11,533 nucleotides of DNA from Nitrososphaera sp. UBA210 (lineage in GTDB: Archaea; Thermoproteota; Nitrososphaeria; Nitrososphaerales; Nitrososphaeraceae). The position numbers and the translations under genes were made by a program. The notes beneath the pieces were generated by a model. It worked only from the letters and a program-made list of their open reading frames with translations, had not been told where the DNA came from and ran no database searches. Positions 1-5,610 of the stretch are shown here, in pieces; position 1 is the first letter of the stretch; each line of letters opens with the position of its first letter. The stretch lies in contig DADA01000125.1 in NCBI GenBank assembly GCA_002494895.1, forward strand, positions 1-11,533, written 5' to 3'.

Positions 1-4
1 GTGT

Positions 5-56
5 CTGAAGTCCCGAAAAGAAACAAAAAGTAGATTTATGCAACTGACGACTTCAG
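5..56. repeat. 8-bp inverted repeat flanking the box A of the first gene
   Basis: The octamer CTGAAGTC at 5-12 is matched by its exact reverse complement GACTTCAG at 49-56. The two arms are separated by 36 bp and enclose the TATA-like element at 34-39; the right arm ends four bases before the ATG at 60. It could be a split operator, or chance, since an 8-bp match in a 60-bp stretch is only mildly improbable. Confidence 0.3.
34..39 (+). promoter_or_regulatory. Putative box A (TATA element) for the PEF-anchored protein gene
   Basis: ATTTAT lies 21-26 nt upstream of the ATG at 60. The spacing implies transcription starting at or within a few bases of the start codon, so a leaderless mRNA. It is slightly closer to the start than the other box A elements in this window. 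Confidence 0.4.
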
Positions 57-59
57 TGT

Positions 60-590
60 ATGGTTAATGGAATCCTGCTCATATTTCTGCTTGCGCTCAT
101 ACTTGCGCCAAGTACTTTCTTTCCCTCCATTGTGCATGGTCAGAACAATGGTCTGAGAGGTACTCTTCCCAACGCCAAGCTCGACATTCTTTTGGAGCCA
201 ATATGGAGCGAAGAAATTGACAAGAATGAAGGAACGCACGCCAAGTTCAGAGTGAGCTTCCTAAGGAGCGGCACTGACCTTGCGCAACAACATGTTGACT
301 ATGGATTCGTGATAACCAAGAAAGGAAATCAGGCTGCGAATGCTGCTCCGTCGTGTCAGGCCATTCTTCACACTGCCGAAGGCGTTGTTACTATACCATG
401 CCAATTTCAATTGAATGGCGATTATCTTGTTGAAGTTTCAGTTTACGGCATCTTCTTTTCGCCGGTAGATCCTGAGAGCGTCGCGTTTCCAATCAAAGTG
501 ACACCTGAATTTCCATTCGCAACTACAACCGCCGTAGCCGGTCTTGCTGTATCGTTCATCATGTCAGCCATACGTCTGAAGAGACCGTAG
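60..590 (+). CDS. Exported protein with PEF-type C-terminal sorting signal
   Basis: This 176-residue protein is probably secreted and then anchored at the cell surface; its molecular function is unknown. Residues 1-27 form a signal peptide (long Leu/Ile-rich core, likely cleavage near VHG|QNN). The middle (about 40-148) looks beta-rich and holds two cysteines, C99 and C114, that could form a disulfide outside the cell. The C-terminus has the three-part layout of archaeosortase substrates: a PEFPF motif at 149-153, a hydrophobic helix at about 155-170, and a short basic tail (RLKRP). PEF/PEFG-CTERM signals are known from archaea, including Thaumarchaeota, where an archaeosortase is thought to cleave and anchor the protein. 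It converges on the sugar dehydrogenase gene with a 17-nt gap. The reading frame and topology are secure; the sorting call is by motif only. Confidence 0.8.
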   Translation: MVNGILLIFLLALILAPSTFFPSIVHGQNNGLRGTLPNAKLDILLEPIWSEEIDKNEGTHAKFRVSFLRSGTDLAQQHVDYGFVITKKGNQAANAAPSCQAILHTAEGVVTIPCQFQLNGDYLVEVSVYGIFFSPVDPESVAFPIKVTPEFPFATTTAVAGLAVSFIMSAIRLKRP

Positions 591-607
591 CGGTTTGCAT
601 TCGAGGA

Positions 608-1948
608 CTATCGCGCAGAAACAATGCGATAGAGGTCTCCGCCAAACGTAAGAACGTAGAGATAGCCATCGGGCCCAGTCTCAATGTCCGTTATTCCACC
701 GAATCCCGTTCCGAATGTTACGGCCGAGACCTCGTCGCGATTGTCCGCGACTAGGTCCTGAAGTCCGGCTATATCAAGAGTGATCCCATCCCTTTCATCG
801 TTGACTGTAAAGAAGTAGAGATTTCCATTGTTAATGTCGCCGACAAAGATATTGAACGAGTACGCGTCTCCCAGCTTTGTGGAATTCAGAAATTCAATGT
901 CAGTTATGCCTTCAGCCTGCCGCCAGCTGAATTCTGGATCTGAATATTCAGAGCCCTCAAAGCCAACCAAATCCCCGGGTTCATCATCGGTTCGCTCTAT
1001 CGGCCCCATGACCTGTTGCCATCCGCTGTTAAATCCGGGCCGCACAACATTGATTTCATCATAGTCTGCCGGCCCGTTCTCTGTGTCCCACAGAGTGCCC
1101 GTCAATGGATCAAAATCCATGCCAAAGCTGTTGCGTATTCCATAGGCGTAGTACGTCGCTAGAGTATCATTCATCGAGGGATCGCCATCTGATAGTGGCG
1201 GGTTCCCGGAGGCGATTCCATTTCTATCCACGCGAATAACTACTGACGTATCATCCGGGCTTGGACCATTTTTGAAGTTCTGCAGCATGCCATCGCGATT
1301 AAGATCTCCTATTATGACGTAAAGCAGTCCATCAGGTCCCAGAGTAATCTTGCCTCCATCATGATTTGGCCCTGGCGTGCCTGGCAGGTCTAGCAAAAGG
1401 GTTCCTCCGCTAATGCCACCTTGACCTGCCCAGTCATACCTGTAGACCCTGTTTCTTGTGTCTCCGTTGCTTTCTTCGGTAAAGTACAGGAACACGTCGC
1501 TTGTTCCTGTTCTATCCGCCACCGCCAGACCAAGCAGACCCCTTTCGCTATTATTCCTCACAGAGACCTCAAGCAAAGAGCCGGGCTGGAGAGCGCCATT
1601 TGACACGTGACGTACTCTGCCATTGTCTTTTTGAGAGATCATGAGGTCGTCCCGGTCGAGAAACGTCATGCTGGTTGGCGCCGACAGTCCCTCTATCACC
1701 TTCTCGACTCGCAGGCCAGCATCTCTCACCACAGGCGGACTTGGATCGGGCAAGACAGAGAAATTGTCGCGATCGTTGGTATTGTTTCCGTTGATGGGCG
1801 GGGGCGGGGGGTTATTGGTGGGTGGTGGGTTATTGGTTGGTGGCGGGATTACGGGCGGATTACTGTTAGCCTGAACGACAAGAGAAATGCCGACTCCTAT
1901 GGCAACTGCGGCAACGATGACAACGATTGCCGCCCTCGTCTTGTCCAT
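608..1948 (-). CDS. Membrane-tethered PQQ-type aldose (glucose/sorbosone) dehydrogenase
   Basis: A 446-residue six-bladed beta-propeller quinoprotein of the soluble glucose/sorbosone dehydrogenase family, expected to oxidise aldose sugars outside the membrane using PQQ. Residues 8-26 are an N-terminal membrane anchor. Residues 30-60 are a Pro/Asn linker with two TNNPPP units. The propeller runs from about 78 to 445. Recognisable landmarks are the early blade APTSMTF (90-96), GPNHDGGK (193-200) with the candidate catalytic His196, GPDGLLYVIIGD (204-215), GIRNSFG (270-276) with Arg272 in the position of the PQQ-contacting Arg, and TENGP (289-293). An upstream ATG at 2017 is open in frame, but the ATG at 1948 is preferred: a box A lies 26-32 nt before it and it leaves a simple anchored N-terminus. 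An ATG at 1966 is also possible. Sugar substrate and PQQ use are inferred from the family. Confidence 0.88.
   Translation of the reverse strand: MDKTRAAIVVIVAAVAIGVGISLVVQANSNPPVIPPPTNNPPPTNNPPPPPINGNNTNDRDNFSVLPDPSPPVVRDAGLRVEKVIEGLSAPTSMTFLDRDDLMISQKDNGRVRHVSNGALQPGSLLEVSVRNNSERGLLGLAVADRTGTSDVFLYFTEESNGDTRNRVYRYDWAGQGGISGGTLLLDLPGTPGPNHDGGKITLGPDGLLYVIIGDLNRDGMLQNFKNGPSPDDTSVVIRVDRNGIASGNPPLSDGDPSMNDTLATYYAYGIRNSFGMDFDPLTGTLWDTENGPADYDEINVVRPGFNSGWQQVMGPIERTDDEPGDLVGFEGSEYSDPEFSWRQAEGITDIEFLNSTKLGDAYSFNIFVGDINNGNLYFFTVNDERDGITLDIAGLQDLVADNRDEVSAVTFGTGFGGITDIETGPDGYLYVLTFGGDLYRIVSAR
1796..1860. repeat. G-rich tandem repeat encoding the Pro/Asn linker
   Basis: The plus strand has seven runs of three to six G (1796-1798, 1800-1804, 1806-1811, 1820-1822, 1827-1829, 1845-1847, 1853-1855). 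Within it, 1811-1829 and 1830-1847 are imperfect copies of an 18-19 bp unit, each encoding TNNPPP on the minus strand. The G-rich strand is the template strand of the sugar dehydrogenase gene, so the mRNA is C-rich here. It is a low-complexity coding repeat with possible G-quadruplex potential if one loop of 8 nt is allowed. Confidence 0.6.
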
Positions 1949-1973
1949 CCTAATACAGAACGTCATTTTCCTG

Positions 1974-1980
1974 CTATTAT
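1974..1980 (-). promoter_or_regulatory. Putative box A for the sugar dehydrogenase
   Basis: Read on the minus strand, ATAATAG lies 26-32 nt upstream of the ATG at 1948. This spacing fits a leaderless transcript and is the main reason for choosing that start over the ATGs at 1966 and 2017. Confidence 0.45.
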
Positions 1981-2050
1981 GTGTTCCAGATCTCCTCAGT
2001 AGCGTTTTCCAGATCACACTTGCTCGATGACTAGGCGCTATCGATATGCC

Positions 2051-2056
2051 TTTAAC
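2051..2056 (+). promoter_or_regulatory. Putative box A for the class II aldolase
   Basis: TTTAAC lies 23-28 nt upstream of the GTG at 2079, the usual distance for a leaderless archaeal transcript. It sits in the 130-bp divergent region shared with the sugar dehydrogenase. Confidence 0.4.
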
Positions 2057-2078
2057 ATCGGATCGCGTTTTCTAATAC

Positions 2079-2666
2079 GTGTCGGCAAGCAAGCAGGATC
2101 TTGTGGACTGCGTGGCAGGATTGTATGCAATGGGATTGACAACTTCTGTATCTGGCAATCACAGCCTGAGGGCCTGTTCGAACTGGATGTGGATCACGCC
2201 GTCTGGGATCCCGCGCTATCTTATTCGCAAGACTGACCTGGTCAAGGTGAATCTCAAGACAGGCAAGGTTCTGGGCAAGATAAAACCCAGCATTGAACTT
2301 GGAATGCACAGAGCCATTTACAATGTTTCCCACGATGTCAATGCTGTCGTTCATACCCACAGCCCGTTCACAATAGGCATATCGATATCTGCTGAATTTA
2401 GGCATGTGATAGAGGAGGCTCGGATAGTTGTTGGAACACCAACTGTTATCCCCAACAAGCCTTCGGGCTCAAAAGACCTGGCAGAGTCAGTTGAACATGC
2501 ATTCGCGAACGGAGCACGCGTTGTAATTGTCAAGAATCACGGTGTCGTTGCCGGCGGCAAGGACCTGCATCACGCGAGGGCTATCATTGAATCGCTTGAA
2601 GAGTGGGCCAAGACCCTGACAATCGCCAGAATATTCGGAGGCCCATGTGACTACCTGGAAGGCTAG
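2079..2666 (+). CDS. Class II aldolase/adducin family protein (L-fuculose-phosphate aldolase type)
   Basis: A 195-residue cytosolic, zinc-dependent aldolase. Family members cleave sugar phosphates such as L-fuculose-1-phosphate to dihydroxyacetone phosphate and an aldehyde. The catalytic set is intact: SGNHS (25-29) for phosphate binding, ITPSG (39-43), the acid/base Glu73 in PSIE (70-73), and three zinc-ligand histidines H92 and H94 (HTH) and H154 (KNHG). These match the bacterial fuculose-phosphate aldolase pattern almost residue for residue. The protein is about 20 residues shorter than the bacterial enzyme. Start is GTG 2079: an in-frame TAA sits just upstream (2073-2075) and a box A lies 23-28 nt before it. 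The real substrate is uncertain; methanogen relatives have been linked to lactaldehyde supply for coenzyme F420, which would suit an F420-containing archaeon. Its stop overlaps the convergent ATPase subunit gene by 4 bp. Confidence 0.85.
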   Translation: MSASKQDLVDCVAGLYAMGLTTSVSGNHSLRACSNWMWITPSGIPRYLIRKTDLVKVNLKTGKVLGKIKPSIELGMHRAIYNVSHDVNAVVHTHSPFTIGISISAEFRHVIEEARIVVGTPTVIPNKPSGSKDLAESVEHAFANGARVVIVKNHGVVAGGKDLHHARAIIESLEEWAKTLTIARIFGGPCDYLEG

Positions 2667-2959
2667 ACTCCAAGTATCTGTTTCAACAGGGCTCTATAGT
2701 CTACCTTTTCCTTCTTGCTTCCCGGAGAGGGCAGCTCAAAGATGAGCGGGATCGGCCTCTTTGCTCTAAGGCTCGTAAGCTGGGATCGGATCTCTTTGCC
2801 GATATCGTCGCTCAGAAGGACAAGCCCGATGCCACTGCCTTCGCTCATCTTGTTAATTTCAGTGAGCGCATCCTGAGAATTTTCGACCTTGACTCCCTTG
2901 ACGCCAGCAAGCTGGAAACTTGTCACAAAGACCCGGCTTCCTATGGCGACTATCTGCAT
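2663..2959 (-). CDS. atpF: A/V-type ATP synthase subunit F
   Basis: A 98-residue protein matching subunit F, a small Rossmann-like protein of the central stalk that contacts the A3B3 catalytic head and regulates coupling and ATP hydrolysis. Supporting features are the N-terminal strand MQIVAIG, the FVTSFQLAGVKGV helix region (11-23) closely resembling methanogen subunit F, LVLLSDDIG (46-54), the RPIPLIFELPSPGS strand-loop (68-81) and a terminal helix ending at 98. Length is normal for the family. No other ATP synthase subunit is next to it, so it is apparently transcribed alone. The ATG at 2959 has an A/T-rich box A 24-32 nt upstream. The gene converges on the aldolase, with both stop codons in one CTAG. 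Confidence 0.85.
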   Translation of the reverse strand: MQIVAIGSRVFVTSFQLAGVKGVKVENSQDALTEINKMSEGSGIGLVLLSDDIGKEIRSQLTSLRAKRPIPLIFELPSPGSKKEKVDYRALLKQILGV

Positions 2960-2982
2960 CGATTCGCCGGTGAATCCGTTCC

Positions 2983-2991
2983 CTTTTTATT
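2983..2991 (-). promoter_or_regulatory. Putative box A for ATP synthase subunit F
   Basis: AATAAAAAG on the minus strand lies 24-32 nt before the ATG at 2959, consistent with a dedicated promoter for this lone ATP synthase subunit. Confidence 0.4.
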
Positions 2992-3017
2992 CCTTTTGAG
3001 TTTCCATAGAAAACGAC

Positions 3018-3022
3018 TTATA
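3018..3022 (+). promoter_or_regulatory. Putative box A for the small two-helix membrane protein
   Basis: TTATA lies 25-29 nt upstream of an in-frame TTG at 3047 and 52-56 nt upstream of the first in-frame ATG at 3074. The spacing favours leaderless translation from TTG 3047. Confidence 0.4.
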
Positions 3023-3046
3023 CCGTCATTTCCAACACCCTTCACG

Positions 3047-3268
3047 TTGGCCGCGACAAAGCAGGTTACCCTTATGCTAATGATAGCATCTATTGCCTCC
3101 GGAGTGTTGGGAATTCTGTTATCGCTGGCAGTGGGAACGTCAATATGGTTTATTTCGGTTCCAGGGTTCATGGTCGGCGCGTTCTTTGCGTTCAAGTACG
3201 CGACTTTTGACAGGTCGAGAAGACGCGCAGAAGAGCACAAGAAAAGCAGAAACAGGCACAGGCACTAG
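3047..3268 (+). CDS. Small two-helix membrane protein with basic tail
   Basis: Not recognised as a known family. With a TTG start at 3047 it is 73 residues: two hydrophobic segments (about 7-29 and 33-49) separated by a very short turn, then a strongly basic, His/Arg/Lys-rich tail (56-73) that should stay in the cytoplasm and could touch nucleic acid or phospholipid headgroups. Both termini would then face the cytoplasm. Three starts are possible: TTG 2996 (longest), TTG 3047 and ATG 3074. TTG 3047 is chosen for its box A spacing; ATG 3074 has an AGGT 6 nt upstream and would trim the first helix. It diverges from ATP synthase subunit F and converges on the J-protein gene, overlapping its stop by 4 bp. 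Confidence 0.6.
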   Translation: MAATKQVTLMLMIASIASGVLGILLSLAVGTSIWFISVPGFMVGAFFAFKYATFDRSRRRAEEHKKSRNRHRH

Positions 3269-3693
3269 CTGAACAGCAAGATATAGAGCACGATTGCCCC
3301 AAGACCGCCGAAAAGAATCATTGTGGCCTTCCACATGCCAGCACTTGCCTTGTCGCTAATATCCCACATTCCGCCACCCATGTAGCCTGAACCACTCTGT
3401 CGGTATCTTTTCCGGATCTCTTCGTAGCTGTACACCTTGCTAAAGTCTGCGGAAGGAGTCCACTTTGGAGCCCGGGTCTGAGGCCCCGACTGGACGCCGT
3501 CGTAACTTTTTCTCGAGTGCGCCTCCGAAAGAACCTCGTACGCTTCAACTATTCTCATGAACTTTTGCTTCGATTCCTCCGAATTTCCATTCTTGTCAGG
3601 ATGATACTTTAGTGCCAGATTTCTAAATGACTTTTTGATGTCATCTGGAGAGGCTTCTTCGGTTACCCCCAATATTTCATAGTAGTTCGGCAC
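3265..3693 (-). CDS. Tail-anchored J-domain (DnaJ-like) protein
   Basis: A 142-residue class C (type III) J-protein. Residues 3-65 form a full J-domain with YYEILGV, the basic helix II and the HPD tripeptide (31-33) that stimulates ATP hydrolysis by Hsp70/DnaK. It lacks the long Gly/Phe region, the zinc finger and the substrate-binding C-terminal domains of canonical DnaJ (about 370 residues). A linker (70-120) is followed by one hydrophobic helix (123-141) ending a residue from the C-terminus, so the J-domain should face the cytoplasm and recruit DnaK to the membrane. The start is GTG 3693, read with a box A 26-31 nt upstream; no better start is visible. Its client is unknown. It is adjacent to two small membrane or lipid-binding-fold genes, but no functional link is proven. 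Confidence 0.87.
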   Translation of the reverse strand: MPNYYEILGVTEEASPDDIKKSFRNLALKYHPDKNGNSEESKQKFMRIVEAYEVLSEAHSRKSYDGVQSGPQTRAPKWTPSADFSKVYSYEEIRKRYRQSGSGYMGGGMWDISDKASAGMWKATMILFGGLGAIVLYILLFS

Positions 3694-3718
3694 TGCGTAT
3701 TGTTGGGTAGACGACTAG

Positions 3719-3724
3719 ATATTT
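3719..3724 (-). promoter_or_regulatory. Putative box A for the J-domain protein
   Basis: AAATAT on the minus strand is 26-31 nt before the GTG at 3693. The 91-bp stretch between 3693 and 3785 holds nothing else recognisable. Confidence 0.45.
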
Positions 3725-3784
3725 ATTTTCTTTCAGGATTTGTGGTCCTAATGCCTCAAGCCGGTCGTCTCATTGGTTTACACG

Positions 3785-4216
3785 CTAGACTTGTGTTTGC
3801 TCTGCTCTTTGCTTCAAGGCCTCGTTCATTTGGCGAAAGCCTGCTTCGATGTCCTCATGAGTGCTGCGGCCAAAGAAAGCAGCCAGCAACCCGCCGAATA
3901 TTTCCCGTTGGATGAAAAGAACGCTTTCTGACTGTTTCTCTTCAATCACAAAGACATGCTCACCGGTGAGCAGCATGCTTCTGCCGATCCAGCGTAATTC
4001 GCGGCCCGGGTTCACTTTTGTGACTACCGGTTCGTACTGACGATTCTTGCCGCCTGGTGTCCGCAGGTGTATCTTGATCCTTGATCCTTCTTTTGGCCCG
4101 CCGACTACTCGATGAATGAAAGGGTTCCACTGCTCGTACTTCTCAAAGTCCGTCAGTATGTTCCATACACGCATACTGCTCGCATTTACCTGGATCTCGG
4201 CGCGCAGCTCCTTCAA
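3785..4216 (-). CDS. SRPBCC-fold (START/Bet v1-like) protein
   Basis: A 143-residue soluble protein of the SRPBCC superfamily, a helix-grip fold with a deep hydrophobic ligand pocket; related proteins are often labelled polyketide cyclase/dehydrase or lipid-transport proteins, but no reaction can be assigned. Typical marks are the opening strand (MKELRAEIQV), the helix SSMRVWNILTDFEKYEQWNP (13-32) with the W-NP turn, paired strands through RIKIHLRTPGG and ELRWIGRS, TGEHVFVIEE (84-93), FIQREIFGG (101-109) and a long C-terminal helix (117-138). The only workable start is TTG 4216, because the next Met (residue 15) would remove the first strand. A weak box A lies at 4241-4247. It lies downstream of the membrane-anchored protein gene, with a 38-nt gap, and could be co-transcribed with it. 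Confidence 0.78.
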   Translation of the reverse strand: MKELRAEIQVNASSMRVWNILTDFEKYEQWNPFIHRVVGGPKEGSRIKIHLRTPGGKNRQYEPVVTKVNPGRELRWIGRSMLLTGEHVFVIEEKQSESVLFIQREIFGGLLAAFFGRSTHEDIEAGFRQMNEALKQRAEQTQV

Positions 4217-4240
4217 GATAGCAGACGATAAGGCCCAATG

Positions 4241-4247
4241 TACTTAT
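4241..4247 (-). promoter_or_regulatory. Weak box A candidate for the SRPBCC gene
   Basis: ATAAGTA on the minus strand is 25-31 nt before the TTG at 4216. It is a poor match to the TATA consensus, so read-through from the upstream gene is an alternative. Confidence 0.25.
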
Positions 4248-4254
4248 TACTATT

Positions 4255-4728
4255 TCACTGGTTTTTGGTGGCAAAGTCGATCCTTATCGAATCGCCCTGC
4301 CTCAACTCTATGTCACGGATATCGCCATTGGAATGCATGATGTCGTTCACGCGAACGGCAGTGTCGTATTTTAGCAGGTCTTGTCCAAGCCAGTAATACA
4401 GGAAATGGCCCAGGGTAAACTCGTGCGGTGTGCCGTATGCTACGTGAATGACGTTTTCTTCAAGAGTATGAACCGGTCTGATGCAGTCTGAGTCCATGCC
4501 AACTCCCTGTTCGACTGGAAGTGATGTGCCGTCCTTTGTCACGGTTATGGGAACTGAGAGCTGAAATGGCTGGGAAGAGGGGTCTGTTATGCATTGGTTG
4601 ATGGGATCCTGTGCTCGCAGGTATGTCGCCACAGCAGCTGTGGCAAATACGGCTCCTCCGAGAACAGCAGCAAGCGCTAGCATCGAATAGAGAACTTTTC
4701 TCTTCTTTTCAGGACCTTCGAATGCCAC
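4255..4728 (-). CDS. Membrane-anchored extracytoplasmic protein with HT..IHV/FTLG motif
   Basis: A 157-residue protein of unknown function. A basic start (KKRK, 8-11) is followed by one transmembrane helix (about 14-36), then an extracellular domain. The domain contains HTLEENVIHV (87-96) and EFTLGHFLYYWLG (103-115). This resembles, from memory, a motif seen in uncharacterised archaeal and bacterial surface proteins (HTHD...IHVES...FTLG.FF..W); here the second His of HTH is replaced by Leu. Two cysteines (C46, C82) could form a disulfide outside the cell. The start is GTG 4728, supported by a good box A 25-30 nt upstream. Possible roles such as metal or ligand binding are guesses. The SRPBCC gene follows 38 nt downstream. 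Confidence 0.72.
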   Translation of the reverse strand: MAFEGPEKKRKVLYSMLALAAVLGGAVFATAAVATYLRAQDPINQCITDPSSQPFQLSVPITVTKDGTSLPVEQGVGMDSDCIRPVHTLEENVIHVAYGTPHEFTLGHFLYYWLGQDLLKYDTAVRVNDIMHSNGDIRDIELRQGDSIRIDFATKNQ

Positions 4729-4752
4729 TGCTGAACCTAAAGCGGAAATCCG

Positions 4753-4758
4753 ATAAAA
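4753..4758 (-). promoter_or_regulatory. Box A for the membrane-anchored 157-residue protein
   Basis: TTTTAT on the minus strand lies 25-30 nt before the GTG at 4728. It is one of the clearer box A elements here and supports GTG as the start rather than the in-frame ATG 15 codons later. Confidence 0.5.
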
Positions 4759-4767
4759 TCCTTTTCG

Positions 4768-4923
4768 TCAGTGGATTGAAAGGAACGTGGGCAAGCTGTC
4801 AACGGTCTGGAATCCAATCAAGATATTTGGGGTTGCAGTCAACCATATCAGGATGGCCGGAACAGCTGAGCAGACCATGACCGTAAGAATAATCAGCCAT
4901 ACTGCTGTCATCTTTTCGACCAT
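4768..4923 (-). CDS. Small 51-residue membrane protein
   Basis: A short gene, found by reading the minus strand of the gap between the coiled-coil and membrane-anchored protein genes. It runs from ATG 4923 to TGA 4768-4770. The product begins MVEKMTAVWL, has a hydrophobic stretch at about 7-28, a second moderately hydrophobic part (33-38), and ends LPTFLSIH. A clear box A (CTTATAT, 4951-4957) lies 28-34 nt before the ATG, implying a leader of only a few bases or none. The hydrophobic composition, the promoter at the right distance and the otherwise empty gap argue for a real gene. No family is recognised; single-span small proteins like this often act as accessory subunits of membrane complexes, but that is only a possibility. 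Confidence 0.6.
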   Translation of the reverse strand: MVEKMTAVWLIILTVMVCSAVPAILIWLTATPNILIGFQTVDSLPTFLSIH

Positions 4924-4950
4924 CGGTACGATCAAATTTTCGTTGGTTAC

Positions 4951-4957
4951 ATATAAG
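4951..4957 (-). promoter_or_regulatory. Box A for the 51-residue membrane protein
   Basis: CTTATAT on the minus strand is a strong TATA-like match 28-34 nt upstream of ATG 4923. It lies in the 60-bp space after the stop of the coiled-coil gene (4984) and has no other obvious gene to serve. Confidence 0.5.
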
Positions 4958-4983
4958 TCTTCAAATGCTCGAGAGCGGCGTGT

Positions 4984-5589
4984 CTATTGCGCAGGGACGG
5001 ACTTTTGCTGACCGCGGAGATTCTCCAACTCCCTTCGGAGCTCTTCATTTTCATCTTCGAGAACCTTGAGGGATGTTATCGCTTCGATGCTCTGGCCTCG
5101 CACCTGCTGTAGCTCTCTCTGGAGTTTTTCATAGGATTGCCTTAGAATTTCATTGTCGGCAGCCACCTTTGGAACATGATTGGAAGCATTGCTGACTGCA
5201 TGCTGAAGCCTGATGTTTTCTGCTTCTAGCGTTTCAACTGTCTCGAGTGCAAAAGATGCCTGCTCTTTCAGCGCAGCTATTTCGGCCAACTGTGCTTGCG
5301 CCTGCGCAGCAAGTACGCGGTTTTCTCCGGCGATCTTGTCAAGCTGTGCCTCGAGTTCGCTTGCTTGCGGACTTGATCTTGCTGACAGATCCGTCTCATT
5401 CGATGATGATCCGGTCTCCGCACTCGACCTGTTGACAAGTTCGGCAAGTATTTGGGGCATCAGTGCAGAGTCTAGGTAAACAGCTGCTCCAAAGTCCATA
5501 GAGATCGCGTTCTTGGACCTCAGGAAGGATTCTAGCAAAGGATCCAAAGTAAACGAGCTCGCATTGAAAGTGAATAGTTTTGAAGACAT
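4984..5589 (-). CDS. Coiled-coil protein of unknown function
   Basis: A 201-residue protein with no recognised family. Residues 1-55 may form a small globular N-terminal part (MSSKLFTFNASSF...LLESFLRSKNA...). A Ser/Thr-rich linker (54-74) follows, then two long heptad-repeat coiled coils at about 76-137 and 141-194, rich in Glu, Gln, Ala and Leu and ending with Lys/Gln/Pro. It has no signal peptide or membrane segment, so it is likely cytoplasmic and oligomeric, perhaps a scaffold or DNA-associated protein. The frame is open up to 5739, but the extra 50 residues would cover the box A (5611-5618) and look non-coding; ATG 5589 is chosen. It is divergent from the 102-residue unknown gene. Confidence 0.72.
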   Translation of the reverse strand: MSSKLFTFNASSFTLDPLLESFLRSKNAISMDFGAAVYLDSALMPQILAELVNRSSAETGSSSNETDLSARSSPQASELEAQLDKIAGENRVLAAQAQAQLAEIAALKEQASFALETVETLEAENIRLQHAVSNASNHVPKVAADNEILRQSYEKLQRELQQVRGQSIEAITSLKVLEDENEELRRELENLRGQQKSVPAQ

Positions 5590-5610
5590 TTGCAAAAGGA
5601 TACCAATTTC

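Noticed and set aside
1607..2002. 131-codon open frame on the plus strand opposite the sugar dehydrogenase start
   Set aside because: It runs through the complement of the Pro/Asn linker and signal anchor, giving a Gly/Trp/Val-rich translation caused by the repeat.
1949..2017. N-terminal extension of the sugar dehydrogenase to ATG 2017
   Set aside because: It would place 23 Arg/Lys-rich residues before the membrane anchor and include the box A at 1974-1980.
4787..5011. 74-codon plus-strand frame in the gap before the coiled-coil gene
   Set aside because: It is opposite the 51-residue membrane gene, has no matching promoter, and has a non-membrane, mixed composition; the minus-strand frame explains the region better.
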